This document shows positions 21,397 through 30,309 of a stretch of 62,685 bases of DNA, piece by piece; positions within the stretch are counted from its first letter, which is position 1; each line of letters starts with the position of its first letter. The DNA is from Cryobacterium sp. M96 (GTDB lineage Bacteria > Actinomycetota > Actinomycetes > Actinomycetales > Microbacteriaceae). Made by a program: the position numbers and the translations under genes. The notes under the pieces are model-generated. The model saw only the letters and a program-made list of their open reading frames with translations. It searched no databases and had not been told where the DNA came from. The stretch spans positions 1 through 62,685 of the forward strand of contig NZ_PJJS01000035.1 in the NCBI RefSeq assembly GCF_002929845.1. Direction: 5' to 3'.

Positions 21397-22335
21397 ATGA
21401 CCATTACCGCACATGCATCATCCGTTGCCACGTATAACCGTGCAGCGACGGACGCGTTCGGCGACTACCTGAGAAAAATTGGCAGCGTTTCGCTCCTCAC
21501 CGCCGAGGACGAGGTCGACCTGGCCAGACGCATCGAAGTCGGCCTGTTCGCCGAGCAACGCAGCGAGCAGGGCGAAATTGAACCCTCTCTCCTCCGCGAG
21601 CTGGCCTGGCTTGCCCATGACGGCCGCCGCGCGAAGAACCACTTCATCGAAGCGAATCTGCGCCTGGTGGTCAGCATCGCCAAGCACTACTCCGGACGCG
21701 GAATGCCCATCATGGACCTCGTGCAGGACGGCAACATCGGCCTCGTCCGCGCCGTCGAAAAATACGACTTCATGACCGGCTACAAATTCTCCACCTACGC
21801 CACCTGGTGGATCCGCCAAGCCATCCACCGCGGCATGGCCGACAAATCCCGCATGATCCGCATCCCCGTGCACACCGCGGAGAAGCTCAACAAGATCAAG
21901 CGCATCCGCCGAGACCTCACCAGCACCCTCGACCGCGAACCCACCGTGGCGGAGCTCTCCGAGGCCTCGCAGATCCTGCCGGCCGATGTGATGCGCCTGC
22001 TGCGCTATGACAACGAGCCGATGTCCCTGCAGTCGCCGGTGGGCGATGGTCTCGGCGACATCTCCGAGCTGATCATCGACGACGACCTCCCCCAGCCCGA
22101 GGAGCATGCCGTGCTCACCATGCGGGCTTCGGACATCGTTTTCTACATGAGTGCCCTGCCGCCGCGGGAGCGGTCGATCCTGATGTCCCGGTTCGGTCTC
22201 GACGGGGGCGCGCCCCAGACGCTGGACCAGATCGCCGTCGTTCAGGGCGTGACCCGGGAACGGGTGCGCCAGATCGAGAAGCGCGCACTGGCCCTGCTGA
22301 AGGTGCCGTGCCTGGAACAGTACCTGCACGATTGA
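21397..22335 (+). CDS. Group 2 sigma-70 family factor (SigB/HrdB-like)
   Basis: The 312-residue sigma factor has region 1.2 (DAFGDYLRKIGSVSLLTAEDEVDLARRIE), region 2 (NLRLVVSIAKHYSGRGMPIMDLVQDGNIGLVRAVEKYD, KFSTYATWWIRQAI), region 3 and region 4 with a helix-turn-helix (GVTRERVRQIEKRALALLK). It lacks the long acidic region 1.1 of the primary factor, so a non-essential stationary-phase or stress sigma is likely. The ATG at 21397 was chosen because GGAGG lies at 21388-21392; the frame extends 9 codons upstream. Confidence 0.9.
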   Translation: MTITAHASSVATYNRAATDAFGDYLRKIGSVSLLTAEDEVDLARRIEVGLFAEQRSEQGEIEPSLLRELAWLAHDGRRAKNHFIEANLRLVVSIAKHYSGRGMPIMDLVQDGNIGLVRAVEKYDFMTGYKFSTYATWWIRQAIHRGMADKSRMIRIPVHTAEKLNKIKRIRRDLTSTLDREPTVAELSEASQILPADVMRLLRYDNEPMSLQSPVGDGLGDISELIIDDDLPQPEEHAVLTMRASDIVFYMSALPPRERSILMSRFGLDGGAPQTLDQIAVVQGVTRERVRQIEKRALALLKVPCLEQYLHD

Positions 22336-22531
22336 CCGCCTCTGGGCGGGGACCCGACCGGCTGACGCAGCGGCCGACGCGACTCGAGAAGTCACGTCAG
22401 CCGCTGTGGTCACTCCCCCTGCTCATCCATGGCGCCCAGTGGTTCCGGTCGAAGGCGATTTCACTGACCCGGCCCAGCGGCGCGTCGATCGGCATTAGGC
22501 GCTCGGTCGCGGGAAGCGCGAAAATGGGCTC

Positions 22532-23425
22532 ATGTCCTCCGTAAGCGCTGCACCCAGGTCTCTGCCCGCATCCGTTCGAATCGGAGAGGGCCGCGGTGGC
22601 CTCACCGTGGTGAGAGTGGTCGGTCGCGCCGGCTCCGCCGAAATCTACCTGCACGGCGCGCACGTCACCGACTTCACCCCGGCCGGCGGCCGGCCGGTGC
22701 TTTTCCTGAGCGACCTGAGCCGGTTCGAGGCCACCGCCGCGATCCGCGGCGGCGTGCCGATCTGCTTCCCCTGGTTCGGTGCGAATGCGCTCGATCCGGC
22801 CGCGCCGTCGCACGGTTTCGCCCGCCTGATCGAGTGGGAGCTCGTGGACGCCCACGAATCCGACGACGACGTCGTGCTCACCTTCAGCCTCACCGACACT
22901 CCCGCCACACGCACCTCGGCTTGGCCCCACCGTTTCGAGGCCCGCTACACGGTCACCGTCGGCGCCCGCCTGACCCTCGCCCTCCGGGTGACCAACCGGG
23001 AGACGGATGCGCTCAGCTACGAAGAAGCGCTGCACACCTATCTGCGAGTGAGCAATGTGCGCGGCACGACGGTCTCGGGGCTGCAGGGCACTGCGTTCCT
23101 GAACCAGCTGACCGCTCTGACCGAGCCCGCGGAGAACAATCCCCTGGGCTTCGGCACCGAGACGGACCGCCTCTATCTGGGCAGCCGCGGCAGCGCCACC
23201 GTCGCCGACCCGGACGGCCGCACCGTCACGATCGAATCCGACGGATCCGACAGCACCGTGGTCTGGAACCCCTGGGCCGACAAGGCCGCCCGGATGAGCG
23301 ACTTCGGCGACGACGAGTGGCCCGGCATGGTCTGCGTGGAAACCGCGAACGTGCGCCGGGACCAGGTACGTCTGGACGCTGGCCAGAGCCACACGACGAC
23401 CGTCGAGTTCGCGGTTTCGGCCTGA
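22532..23425 (+). CDS. D-hexose-6-phosphate epimerase / aldose 1-epimerase-like
   Basis: The 297-residue protein is a beta-sandwich mutarotase of the YeaD type, converting anomers of glucose-6-phosphate. Motifs include RGGVPICFPWFGAN, the catalytic His in SHGFAR, YEEALHTYLRVSN and VVWNPWADKAARMSDFGDDEW with the downstream VCVETANV. No signal peptide is present. It is a single gene after the sigma factor, with a 196-bp gap. Confidence 0.9.
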   Translation: MSSVSAAPRSLPASVRIGEGRGGLTVVRVVGRAGSAEIYLHGAHVTDFTPAGGRPVLFLSDLSRFEATAAIRGGVPICFPWFGANALDPAAPSHGFARLIEWELVDAHESDDDVVLTFSLTDTPATRTSAWPHRFEARYTVTVGARLTLALRVTNRETDALSYEEALHTYLRVSNVRGTTVSGLQGTAFLNQLTALTEPAENNPLGFGTETDRLYLGSRGSATVADPDGRTVTIESDGSDSTVVWNPWADKAARMSDFGDDEWPGMVCVETANVRRDQVRLDAGQSHTTTVEFAVSA

Positions 23426-23539
23426 GAATCGACCTTCGGGACTGCCCCGCAAAAACTTTCTTTCGGCGCTAGCGTGACGAATTCCCGTCGACCCACGTCA
23501 TACTAGTGTCGCCCGGCTCGTGCCACGCGCCGCGACAGA

Positions 23540-23980
23540 TTGGAGCTTGCCATCGTTGTACAGACGACCTCCGCACGACCAGCCGTCCCCCCAACCGGAC
23601 CAGGGACGACTGTCATCGCCGATGGCGTCGTCGCGAAGGTAGCCGGCATCGCCGCACGCGAGGTGCCGGGCGTTCACGCGCTCGGCGGAAGCGCGGCCCG
23701 GGCTCTCGGCGCCATCCGGGAAGCCCTCAGCGTCGCCGACCTCTCCCCCGGGGTGAGCGTCACCACCGAGGGCGCCGCGGCATCCATCGCGATCTCCATC
23801 GTCGTCGAGTACCCGCACGAACTGCAAAAGGTCGCGGGCGCAGTGCGCAACGCGGTCGAGACGGCGATCGAGACAATCGTCGGCATGCAGGTCACCTCGG
23901 TCGATGTGACCGTCAAGGACGTGCACCAGGCGTCAGATGACACGGTCGCGGACGTCGACGAGGCAGACACCCCGGACTAG
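23540..23980 (+). CDS. Asp23/Gls24-family envelope stress protein
   Basis: The 146-residue protein carries the Asp23 domain (about 20-125): VVAKVAGIAAREVPGVHALGG, then VEYPHELQKVAGAVRNAVETAIETIVGMQVTSVDVTVKDV. The family is linked to cell-envelope stress and alkaline shock. The first in-frame start is TTG at 23540; a GGAG at 23542-23545 suggests that initiation may really be a few codons later, so the N-terminus is uncertain. It is followed by a GlsB-type membrane protein, the usual partner class for Asp23 proteins. Confidence 0.83.
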   Translation: MELAIVVQTTSARPAVPPTGPGTTVIADGVVAKVAGIAAREVPGVHALGGSAARALGAIREALSVADLSPGVSVTTEGAAASIAISIVVEYPHELQKVAGAVRNAVETAIETIVGMQVTSVDVTVKDVHQASDDTVADVDEADTPD

Positions 23981-24055
23981 TCCGGCTCTTTTCCCCACTT
24001 CACCAGAACTGACCTTCATCAGTTCGCAAACAACAGAGAGACGCAAGGACAAATT

Positions 24056-24322
24056 ATGGGCTTCATCGGATTCCTTATTCTCGGACTCATCGCCGGCGCA
24101 ATCGCCAAGGCAATCCTGCCGGGCAACCAGGGCGGCGGCTGGGTCATCACCCTCATCCTCGGCGTGCTCGGCGCGTTCCTCGGTGGTTTCCTCGGCTCGG
24201 TCATCTTCGGCACGGGTCTGGAGAACTTCTTCGACATCTCGACCTGGCTTCTCGCCATCGCCGGCTCCGTCATCGTTCTCGTGATCTACGGCGCACTCAC
24301 GGGGCGTCGCCGCCGGGCCTAA
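24056..24322 (+). CDS. GlsB/YeaQ/YmgE-family stress membrane protein
   Basis: This 88-residue, glycine-rich protein has three predicted membrane segments (about 3-20, 28-52 and 62-82) and a basic RRRRA tail. The IGFLILGLIAGAIAKAILPG and GGGW...ILGVLGAFLGGFLG pattern is characteristic of the transglycosylase-associated (GlsB) family. It follows the Asp23 gene by 75 bp and is ended by a strong terminator. The two are probably co-regulated as an envelope stress unit. Confidence 0.88.
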   Translation: MGFIGFLILGLIAGAIAKAILPGNQGGGWVITLILGVLGAFLGGFLGSVIFGTGLENFFDISTWLLAIAGSVIVLVIYGALTGRRRRA

Positions 24323-24338
24323 GTCACGGCAGCGCGAC

Positions 24339-24398
24339 AAGCGCGAACGAACGGGCGCACTATTAGGGGGTGCTCCGGTTCGTTCGCGCTTATTTTTT
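24339..24398 (+). terminator. Rho-independent terminator after glsB-like gene
   Basis: AAGCGCGAACGAAC (24339-24352) pairs perfectly with GTTCGTTCGCGCTT (24378-24391) across a 25-base loop and is followed by ATTTTTTG. The long GC stem plus T-run is a clear intrinsic terminator for the Asp23-GlsB unit. Because the flanks are nearly symmetrical it may also act on transcription from the opposite strand. Confidence 0.88.
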
Positions 24399-24451
24399 GT
24401 TGATTCGTGCCTGCTGGCGTCCGATTGCCGGCATTCTGCGTGCCGGTGGCG

Positions 24452-24973
24452 TCAGCCGCCGGCGACGTCGTGCAGGTGGTGCACCGGATCGTGCACAAAA
24501 TATTGCCCCATCGTGGTGACGGTGAACCGGGCACCGTCGCTGCGGCGACCGGTTCGGCCGTGGTCTGCGGGCGAAACGGCGGCGAAAGAGCCGGCGACGG
24601 ATGCCGCGGCTTCGGCGAGTTCGCGGGCCACGACCGCCGGCTCCTGCTCGTTATAGCGCTCCATCACCGCGGTGGCGTCCTGGTCCCAGTTCGGGAAAGC
24701 CGGGTCGTCCTCGGCGAGCATGAGGGTGAGACGCTCGTCGAAGATGCGGAACACGTCGCGAACATGGGCCGCGTATTCCAGGGCAGACCAGGTCTGCTCG
24801 TCGGGGCGCGACGCGACATCCGTTCGCTGCAGCACCGGCTGCCAGCGGGCCGCGTTCTCGCGCACCAGCCGCGGAATGTGCGCGAAATCGACGTCGGCGG
24901 CGGAGAAACCGCACTCCGGGCAGGGGCGCTCCAGCACCCAGGTCCAATCTTTTGTATCCGCGCTGATTCCCAT
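24452..24973 (-). CDS. DinB-superfamily protein
   Basis: The 173-residue protein has the DinB four-helix fold pattern with metal-binding-type histidines: WSALEYAAHVRDVFRIFDERL near residues 63-83 and a C-terminal YFVHDPVHHLHDV. Family members include mycothiol-dependent metalloenzymes; the reaction here is unknown. The N-terminus contains a CPECGF pair of cysteines that could bind metal or be structural. It is a single gene converging on the Asp23-GlsB terminator. Confidence 0.8.
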   Translation of the reverse strand: MGISADTKDWTWVLERPCPECGFSAADVDFAHIPRLVRENAARWQPVLQRTDVASRPDEQTWSALEYAAHVRDVFRIFDERLTLMLAEDDPAFPNWDQDATAVMERYNEQEPAVVARELAEAAASVAGSFAAVSPADHGRTGRRSDGARFTVTTMGQYFVHDPVHHLHDVAGG

Positions 24974-25091
24974 CCGGTGATCCTATCCGGTGGTCACGGC
25001 TACGCACCGGTGTCCGGCCAAACCGAACCGTCGTTGATTCCGAACAATGGGCGAGCACGGATGCACCGTGACATCTACTGGAGGTCTTCTC

Positions 25092-25502
25092 ATGCGTACA
25101 TCCCCCAACCGCATCATTGCCACTGTTTTCGGTGCCGTCTACGTTCTGGTCGGCGTGCTCGGTTTCTTCGTGACCGGCGGCGTCGACTTCTTCGCCACCG
25201 ATGGCGGCCTGCTTCTCGGCATCTTCGCGGTCAACCCTCTCCACAACACGGCCCACCTCCTGATCGGCGCAGCACTGTTGATCGCCGGCCTGGCCACGGC
25301 CCCCGCCGCAAAGGCCGTCAACACCACGGTCGGTGCGGTGTACCTGCTCCTCGGAATTGTCGGTTTCTTCATCGCCGACACCGCGCTCAACATCCTCGCC
25401 CTCAACACGGCCGACCACTTCCTACATCTGACCAGCGCCATCGTGCTGCTTGGAGCCGGTCTCGCAGCCGACAAGACGGTACCGCGCACGGTCACCGTCT
25501 AG
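25092..25502 (+). CDS. DUF4383 membrane protein
   Basis: The 136-residue protein has four hydrophobic segments. It starts MRTSPNRIIATVFGAVYVLVGVLGFF and carries the NPLHNTAHLLIGAALL and TADHFLHLTSAIVLLG histidine-containing stretches typical of DUF4383 proteins of unknown function. The ATG at 25092 has GGAGG at 25080-25084. The following gene begins 36 bp later and is probably co-transcribed. Confidence 0.83.
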   Translation: MRTSPNRIIATVFGAVYVLVGVLGFFVTGGVDFFATDGGLLLGIFAVNPLHNTAHLLIGAALLIAGLATAPAAKAVNTTVGAVYLLLGIVGFFIADTALNILALNTADHFLHLTSAIVLLGAGLAADKTVPRTVTV

Positions 25503-25538
25503 CCCACGCGCGCCACCCACACCGCGGACAGGAATCCC

Positions 25539-26120
25539 ATGACGCAGATCACGCGCCTCTGGATCGCTTTCGCCGCCCTCGGGGCAGGGATTATTCACCT
25601 GGCCGTGGGCGCCGGCGCTCCAGCCCTGCTCGCCGTCACCTTCGTCGGGCTCGGCGTCGCCGAGCTCTGCTGGGGTGTGGCGACGCTCGTGCGAGGAAGG
25701 CATCTTTGGCCGAACCAGGCCCTCGTCGCCGCCCTTCTCCCTGGCGTCATTTGGGCTGCAATGGTGGCGCTCCGCAGCACCTCGGCGGTGCCGGCCGACG
25801 CCACAGTGCTGCCGGTCTTCCCGATGACCATCGCCACCCTGTTCGGCGTGTTCGTGGCCGTCTCCCTTGCCCTCACCCGGCGGCGTGCCAGATGCCGGAC
25901 GGCGGCATCCGACACCCCTGCCGGGGTGACCGGGGCGACCGAACCCGCACCGCAGGGCTGGCGTTTCCTGGCCGCGCTGACGCTCGGCGGCCTGCTGGTT
26001 TCCGGCCTGACCACTCCGGCCCTGGCCGCGACGGATGCCGGCACTCAGGCGGTCCCGCACGGGTCCCACGGTCACTCGGGCCCCGCCGTTCTGCCCGACG
26101 CACCGCACTCCCACCACTGA
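25539..26120 (+). CDS. Hypothetical multi-spanning membrane protein, His-rich tail
   Basis: The 193-residue protein has about five hydrophobic segments between residues 5 and 155 and a short extracytoplasmic-looking tail rich in His (PHGSHGHSGP, APHSHH) that could bind metal ions. I do not recognise a family. It follows the DUF4383 gene by 36 bp on the same strand. Confidence 0.65.
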   Translation: MTQITRLWIAFAALGAGIIHLAVGAGAPALLAVTFVGLGVAELCWGVATLVRGRHLWPNQALVAALLPGVIWAAMVALRSTSAVPADATVLPVFPMTIATLFGVFVAVSLALTRRRARCRTAASDTPAGVTGATEPAPQGWRFLAALTLGGLLVSGLTTPALAATDAGTQAVPHGSHGHSGPAVLPDAPHSHH

Positions 26121-26172
26121 CCGGCTGCGGGCCAAAGATAATTCCCGGGTCTCGCTGGACCCGGCAGCCCTT

Positions 26173-27522
26173 CTAGTCCGGCTGCTGCGATCCGCAGACG
26201 GCGACAGCCCGGATTTCGCCGGCGACTTGGTTTTCGGTCCAGGGCAGGTTCAGCTGGGGTGCCGGCACCTCTCCGGACGCGGGCGCAGCGCCGGCGACCG
26301 CGGCAAGTCGGCGGGCGACCGCCTCGGCGAACCCGCGGCCGGAGGTCGAATTATTGAAGGAGACCACTACCGTGAGTCCGCTGACCGGGTCGGCCATCGC
26401 CGCCGAAATGAAACCGGGGATCTCCCCGGACTGACCGAGCAGCGGGCCGAACCGCTCGACCCCGAGGCCGTGTTGATGCCAGGAGAGGGCTCCGGCACCC
26501 GGCAGAACCGGCGCCCACTGCGCATCCGTCGATGTTTTCGACAGGAGGGTCCCCGCGGCCAGCGCCTGCGCCCAGATCTTCAGGTCGTCGAGGTTCGAGA
26601 CCGCCCCCGCCGCCACTCCGCCCACCGAGGGCGACAGCTGCGTTACATCGAGCACGCTCCCACAGCGGGCCCTGCCGACCGGATCAAGGGCCGCGGCATA
26701 GCCGCGGGGACTCGGCCCCGGGATCGCAAGCTCGCCCGGCGATGGCAGGCTGGTGTTCGTCATGCCCAGCGGTTCGAACACGTAGTGCCGGTAGAGCCAT
26801 GGCCAGTCGCGTCGGGTTGCCTGCTGCAGGGCGAGACCGAGCAGCACGACCCCGGTATCCGACGCGGACCAGGTTCCGCCGGGCAGCGCCACCCGAGGTG
26901 CGCCCGTGCCGCTCGCGATGACTTCACGTGTCGACCATTTGCGACTGGGGTTGGCCATAATCTGCGGAGCCATCAGGGAGGCGTGATCGGCCAGGCCGGA
27001 CGTGTTGCGGCAAAGCTGCCCGAGGGTGATTTTGTCCAGCCCCACCACCCGGGGCACGTAGTCGGACACCGGATCCTCCAAGCGCACCCGCCCCTCCTCG
27101 ACGAGCCGGAGCAGCACCGTGCAGGTCAGCGCCGTCGTGTTGGTGCCGATCCGGAATCGCATCTCCGGGGTGAGGGCACCCGGTGTCGTCCTCGAGACGG
27201 ACCCGGGCGACGCGACCCAGGTGCCGGCCCACGGCGCCCAGACACCGGCAATGGCCCCCGAGGAACCGGACAGGGTCTTCGCCTCGGCGAGCACGTCATC
27301 CAGCCGGGACGTGACCTCGGACGAGAACGGGGCCGCCGCCTGCGCGCGGGCCTCCGGGGACGCATCCGTCGCCGCGGTGCACGCCGTCAGCACGAGGGCG
27401 GCACTCACGACGAGAGCCGGCACGCGGTGGTGGCGTGTGTGGGGGCTCGCGTGACGAGGTGCGGAGCCGGCTGGTACAAGGCCGGCTGCGGCTTGGCTGA
27501 TCGGTGCCTGTCCGAGCTTCAT
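26173..27522 (-). CDS. Serine-hydrolase (class C beta-lactamase fold) lipoprotein lacking catalytic motifs
   Basis: The 449-residue protein has a long N-terminal region, a hydrophobic segment ending in the lipobox-like LVLTAC near residue 47, and a beta-lactamase/DD-peptidase fold. Each catalytic motif is altered. The SxxK position reads TNTT (RFRIGTNTTALT instead of GSNTK), the YxN position reads SAS (WSASDTGVVLLG), and the third motif HxG reads GQSGEIPGF. It may be a pseudo-enzyme that binds rather than cuts cell-wall peptides. The start was placed at 27522 because an SD-like GGGGG precedes it; the frame is open to 27603. Confidence 0.78.
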   Translation of the reverse strand: MKLGQAPISQAAAGLVPAGSAPRHASPHTRHHRVPALVVSAALVLTACTAATDASPEARAQAAAPFSSEVTSRLDDVLAEAKTLSGSSGAIAGVWAPWAGTWVASPGSVSRTTPGALTPEMRFRIGTNTTALTCTVLLRLVEEGRVRLEDPVSDYVPRVVGLDKITLGQLCRNTSGLADHASLMAPQIMANPSRKWSTREVIASGTGAPRVALPGGTWSASDTGVVLLGLALQQATRRDWPWLYRHYVFEPLGMTNTSLPSPGELAIPGPSPRGYAAALDPVGRARCGSVLDVTQLSPSVGGVAAGAVSNLDDLKIWAQALAAGTLLSKTSTDAQWAPVLPGAGALSWHQHGLGVERFGPLLGQSGEIPGFISAAMADPVSGLTVVVSFNNSTSGRGFAEAVARRLAAVAGAAPASGEVPAPQLNLPWTENQVAGEIRAVAVCGSQQPD

Positions 27523-27667
27523 CGCCTGACCCCCGTCGCGTCGCGGCCCACACAGGAGCGCCCCTGCACGACGGAGTGTACCCACGCCGCCGTCCGGCCG
27601 CACCGTATTGCTGCCGGCGGCCCCTCGGCTCTCGCTCTTGCCCCTACTGCCGCCCTCGTCCCTAACG

Positions 27668-27744
27668 AATTCGACGGAGATTTTGGGCTAGAGACTCAGT
27701 TTTGCGCTGTTCTGCACCGTTTTCGGCAAAATCTCCGTCGAATT
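27668..27744. repeat. Palindromic repeat element, copy 3 (77 bp)
   Basis: The arms AATTCGACGGAGATTTTG and CAAAATCTCCGTCGAATT are almost perfectly complementary over 17 or more bases, the longest match of the four copies. The spacer is unrelated to copy 4 but shares CCGTTTTCGGCAAAAT with copies 1 and 2. Flanks are AACG on the left and GGTTCG on the right, the reverse of the other copies. It sits between the PIF1-like helicase stop and the 5' end of the serine-hydrolase gene. Confidence 0.88.
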
Positions 27745-27807
27745 GGTTCGTAGGCAGCGGCGGGAGAGGCAGCCGCGAGAAGGGCAGCCGCGGCGGTAAA
27801 CACGGGG

Positions 27808-29154
27808 CTAGTCGGCGGGGGTGACCGGGCAGGGGGTCTCGGTAGGGTGCGGGCCGCGCATGAACCGCTGCACGTTCTCGTCCACGATCATGTCGCTCGG
27901 GCGCAGCGGACGGGTCAGATAAAGGCCGTCCAGGCTGGTCAGCCGACTGAGGGCCACATAGGTCTGGCCGGGGCTGAACACGCGCGCGCCGAGGTCGACG
28001 ACCGCGCGTTCATAGGTGGCGCCCTGCGATTTGTGGATGGTGACCGCCCACGCCAGCCGCAACGGGAACTGCGTGAACTCGGCGACGACGTCTTTGCGCA
28101 GCTTCTTCGTGGTCGGGTTGTAGGTGTACTTGAACTTCTCCCACACCGCCGGTTCGACCTCGTGCGTTTCGCCGTCGATGTCCACGTACACCGTCGAATC
28201 GACCCGAGTGACGGTGCCGATGCTGCCGTTCACCCAGCGCGGGCCGCCGTCCTGGTTGGAGTCGTTGCGCAGAAACATGACCTGCGCCCCGACCTTCAGC
28301 TCGAGCACCTCATCGGCGGGGAATGTGCGCCCACCGAAGTCGCCGGTGACGTCGGCCTTGGCGGTCAGCGCCTTGCCGGGGAGGCGTTTGAGAGCGGATG
28401 CGTTGATCCGGTTCACGGAATCGTTGCGGGTGGCCAGCGTGATCACGCCCTCCCTCGGCGGGGTGCGGGCACCCGCGGCGTTGAGCGCGCCGCCGATCTC
28501 GGCCGTGACCTGCCCGTGCCGCACCGCGTTGAGCATGTGTTTGAAGTCGGCGTCGCGCTGCCGGTGCACCTCGGTGAGCTCGAAGATGCGCAGGTCGGCG
28601 ACCTGCCAGACCTTCGCGTCGAAGAACCACATCGACCGGTAGGTGTCCGCGAAGTAGGCACGCTCGTCGGAATCCCCCGGCACCGGGGCCAGCTGGTACG
28701 GGTCGCCGAAGAGCACGATCTGCGCGCCGCCGAACGTGTCGTTCGGCCGTTGCCGCGCCTGACGCAGGCTGCGGTCGATCGCATCCATCAGGTCGGCGTT
28801 GACCATCGACACCTCGTCGATGACGACCGTGTCGATCGTGTTGAGCAGTTTGCGTACCTGGTCGGACTGGTCGATCGCGTTGTCGGCGATCACGCCGATC
28901 GGCAGGCGGAACAGGGAGTGGATGGTCTGGCCGCCCACGTTCAAGGCCGCCACCCCGGTGGGAGCGGCAATCACGATCTGCTTGCTCGTGTTCCAGGCGA
29001 GGTGATTGAGCAGCGTCGACTTGCCGGTGCCGGCGCGCCCGGTCACGAACACGTTCTGCCGGGTTCCCTCGATGGCCTCGAACACTTCGGCCTGCTCGCG
29101 CGACAGCGGAATCTCAGACACGGGGGCGCTTTCGATGGGGTGCGGACGGGACAC
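27808..29154 (-). CDS. PIF1-like ATP-dependent DNA helicase
   Basis: This 448-residue superfamily 1 helicase has Walker A VTGRAGTGKSTLLNHLAW, motif Ia AAPTGVAALNVGGQTIHSLF, Walker B TVVIDEVSMVNADLMDAID, motif III FGDPYQLAPV and the C-terminal motif VI region WAVTIHKSQGATYERAVVDLG and TYVALSRLTSLDGLYL. The order is that of bacterial PIF1/RecD2-like proteins without nuclease or N-terminal accessory domains. It is a single gene, divergent from the next. A role in replication fork or G4 processing is family knowledge, not shown here. Confidence 0.92.
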   Translation of the reverse strand: MSRPHPIESAPVSEIPLSREQAEVFEAIEGTRQNVFVTGRAGTGKSTLLNHLAWNTSKQIVIAAPTGVAALNVGGQTIHSLFRLPIGVIADNAIDQSDQVRKLLNTIDTVVIDEVSMVNADLMDAIDRSLRQARQRPNDTFGGAQIVLFGDPYQLAPVPGDSDERAYFADTYRSMWFFDAKVWQVADLRIFELTEVHRQRDADFKHMLNAVRHGQVTAEIGGALNAAGARTPPREGVITLATRNDSVNRINASALKRLPGKALTAKADVTGDFGGRTFPADEVLELKVGAQVMFLRNDSNQDGGPRWVNGSIGTVTRVDSTVYVDIDGETHEVEPAVWEKFKYTYNPTTKKLRKDVVAEFTQFPLRLAWAVTIHKSQGATYERAVVDLGARVFSPGQTYVALSRLTSLDGLYLTRPLRPSDMIVDENVQRFMRGPHPTETPCPVTPAD

Positions 29155-29220
29155 ACCACTGTATCCGGCCCGGCTGCACGAGTCGGCCCCGGTCTACGGG
29201 TTGGCGGAGAACCGGCCCCG

Positions 29221-29226
29221 TAGGAT
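29221..29226 (+). promoter_or_regulatory. Candidate -10 of a leaderless promoter (TAGGAT)
   Basis: TAGGAT matches TANNNT and ends 6 bases before the GTG at 29233, which has no usable Shine-Dalgarno sequence of its own. The spacing fits a leaderless transcript starting at the GTG. Confidence 0.5.
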
Positions 29227-29232
29227 GTGGGG

Positions 29233-30276
29233 GTGAGCAACCGGGACGGCAGGCGCCGGCGTAACGAGCGGCGCGCCATCGTGGCCGTGGTCATCGTTGC
29301 CGCCCTCCTTGGCGCAGGCCTGGTCGCGACGATCGGGTCGCTCAACCGCGACCTCTACAGCGCCGGCAGCTTCGTGGGGCAGTATCTCGACGCCCTGGCC
29401 CGCAAAGACACCGCCAGTGCGCTGCTGCTTCCCGGGGTCAAACCCACGGCTGCGGAGCTCGAAGCGGCCGCGCTGCCGAAGGACCTGCCGGACACCCTGC
29501 TGCGGAACTCCGTGCTGGGGGAGCTCACCGACATCCGTCTGACCGCTGACGACGAGTCGGCCGACGGACGGCACACGGTCGACTACGAGTTCCGGCTGAA
29601 CGGCACACCCGCGGCGATGACCTTCCAGGTGGAGAGCGCCGGCACGTTCTTCGGCGTTTTCGACAGCTGGCGCTTCACCACCAGCCCGCTGGCCGTGCTG
29701 CGAGTGAACGTGCTGCAGCAGGCCACGTTCTCGGTGAACAGGCTGACCCTCGACACGCGTGCGCACGCCGCCGATGGCGCGCCGGAAATGTTCTCGAACC
29801 AGGCGGCCTACCTGGCCTTCGCACCAGCCCTCTACTCGTTCGAGCACACCTCCACCCTGCTCGACGCGGCCTCGCAGGCGGTGCCGGTCGTCGCGTCCGG
29901 GGTGACGGATGTCACGGTCGACGCCCAGCCCAACGCCCAATTCATCGGTCAGGTCCAGGCCGAGCTGGACCGTTTCCTCGACGATTGCACCACGCAACAG
30001 GTGTTGCAGCCCACGAACTGCCCATTCGGCATCGAGATCAACGACCGGGTGCGAGACGACCCGATCTGGTCGATCGCCCAGTATCCCCCAGTCACCCTCG
30101 TGGCCGGCGACTCCACCTTCGAGATGCCCGACACCGAGGGGCAGGCGCACATTGTGGTGGAGGTGCAGTCGCTTTTCGACGGCGATGTCGAGGTGCGGGA
30201 TGAGGACGTGGCCTTTGCGGTCGCGATCAGCGTGACCGTGAACCCGGACGGGTCGCTCGCTCTTCAGCTGCGCTGA
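29233..30276 (+). CDS. Hypothetical membrane-anchored extracytoplasmic protein
   Basis: The 347-residue protein has a basic N-terminus (RDGRRRRNERR), one membrane helix (about 15-37, AIVAVVIVAALLGAGLVATI) and a large extracytoplasmic domain with two cysteines (CTTQQVLQPTNC) likely to form a disulfide. Duplicated alpha/beta patterns resemble NTF2-like or DUF-type repeats, but no family is certain. An in-frame GTG two codons earlier (29227) is also possible. It diverges from the PIF1-like helicase. Confidence 0.7.
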   Translation: MSNRDGRRRRNERRAIVAVVIVAALLGAGLVATIGSLNRDLYSAGSFVGQYLDALARKDTASALLLPGVKPTAAELEAAALPKDLPDTLLRNSVLGELTDIRLTADDESADGRHTVDYEFRLNGTPAAMTFQVESAGTFFGVFDSWRFTTSPLAVLRVNVLQQATFSVNRLTLDTRAHAADGAPEMFSNQAAYLAFAPALYSFEHTSTLLDAASQAVPVVASGVTDVTVDAQPNAQFIGQVQAELDRFLDDCTTQQVLQPTNCPFGIEINDRVRDDPIWSIAQYPPVTLVAGDSTFEMPDTEGQAHIVVEVQSLFDGDVEVRDEDVAFAVAISVTVNPDGSLALQLR

Positions 30277-30309
30277 CCGGCAGCGGCTGCCCTGCTGAAC
30301 GCTTTCTTG

